A DNA stretch of 14,141 nt from Bacillota bacterium. Lineage in GTDB: Bacteria; Bacillota_E; Sulfobacillia; Sulfobacillales; Sulfobacillaceae. The notes under the pieces were generated by a model. The model had not been told where the DNA came from, did no database searches, and saw only the letters and a program-made list of their open reading frames with translations. Shown in pieces: positions 13,870-14,141 of this stretch; within the stretch, counting starts at the first letter, position 1; each line of letters opens with the position of its first letter. A program made the translations under genes and the position numbers. The stretch covers positions 1-14,141 of the forward strand of contig JAKADJ010000029.1 of NCBI GenBank assembly GCA_021820645.1, read 5' to 3'.

Positions 13870-14141
13870 CTGATTCCCTCTTTTCACGCATTGGTGCTAC
13901 GGTGGTGACCAAGCCGACTATAGCAAATCCGACCCCGGATAAAAAGACACCTTGAAATCCCCAACGGAACCATTCGGGGTAATTGGATGCAGTATGGGAT
14001 GGCGCCGGACCCAACCCGTGCAACATCCAGACCAATGAGAGCAACACCGACGCGAGCCCCACGCCAACCGCTCGACCAAGGTTGCGTTGGGTAGCCATTA
14101 GGCTCGACGCAAGACCAATGTCGGACCGATTCACTGCACCA
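13838..14141 (-). CDS. MFS exporter, C-terminal part (truncated by window edge)
   Basis: The frame is open to the right edge, so only the last 100 or so residues are visible. The segment DIGLASSLMATQRNLGRAVG followed by VGLASVLLS resembles the last helices of EmrB/QacA (DHA2) drug exporters, where a lASgl..t.RqlGgAlGvA motif starts helix 11 or 13. One more hydrophobic helix (GVFLSGVGFAIVGLVTTVA) precedes a basic, hydrophilic tail. The end of the gene overlaps the PadR start by 32 nt, so exporter and regulator are probably one transcript. The substrate is unknown. The GTG at 14134 is internal and not a start. Confidence 0.75.
   Translation of the reverse strand, partial: GAVNRSDIGLASSLMATQRNLGRAVGVGLASVLLSLVWMLHGLGPAPSHTASNYPEWFRWGFQGVFLSGVGFAIVGLVTTVAPMREKRESGGKISNRETS

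Noticed and set aside
1..14141. Mobile elements, CRISPR arrays, tRNA/rRNA genes, integration sites
   Set aside because: I looked for transposase or recombinase motifs, regularly spaced direct repeats, tRNA cloverleaf-like ends and long direct repeats, and saw none.

Overview
This window looks like ordinary chromosomal DNA from a moderately GC-rich Bacillota (Firmicutes). Strong AGGAGG-type ribosome sites, a short-form HisG paired with HisZ, and the gene order hisZ-G-D-B-H-A-F-IE all fit that phylum. A Sulfobacillus-like clostridium is my best guess, but it is an inference from style and not a match I could run. There are no mobile elements, CRISPR arrays, tRNAs or rRNAs.

Layout. At the left edge, the first 27 codons of a YgiD/DODA-type extradiol dioxygenase run off the window on the minus strand. 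A small PLDc_N-type membrane protein diverges from it (295-471). A 286-nt spacer holds a terminator-like hairpin and a good promoter. It leads into a CynX/NimT-family MFS transporter (758-1963) whose start codon is problematic. A GH15 glycosidase follows (2132-3949), then a perfect 14-bp hairpin, then a convergent EamA/DMT permease (4970-4047, minus).

The centre (12589-5174, minus strand) is a nearly complete histidine pathway: hisC, hisZ, hisG, hisD, hisB, hisH, hisA, hisF and a fused hisIE. HisZ and HisG start from PRPP and ATP, HisIE and HisA process the phosphoribosyl intermediates, HisH and HisF make IGP and AICAR, and HisB, HisC and HisD finish histidine. The histidinol-phosphate phosphatase is absent: HisB is the dehydratase alone and no other phosphatase is present. 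The cluster is tight (overlaps of 4 to 16 nt) except at two gaps. The 181-nt hisC-hisZ gap contains a good sigma-A promoter. The 129-nt hisG-hisD gap folds into two hairpins, one lying between a strong Shine-Dalgarno-like sequence and the hisD ATG.

To the right, a class II aldolase/adducin-family protein (12730-13491) diverges from hisC. It converges on a PadR-family regulator that overlaps the end of an MFS exporter continuing past the window edge.

The most interesting signals are small and regulatory: the hairpin-spaced ribosome site of hisD, the missing standard start codon under a perfect Shine-Dalgarno in the CynX-like gene with a dyad inside its promoter, a 12-bp motif shared by the spacers upstream of hisZ and the EamA gene, and an unusually reduced HisZ. 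I see no clearly novel multi-gene system.
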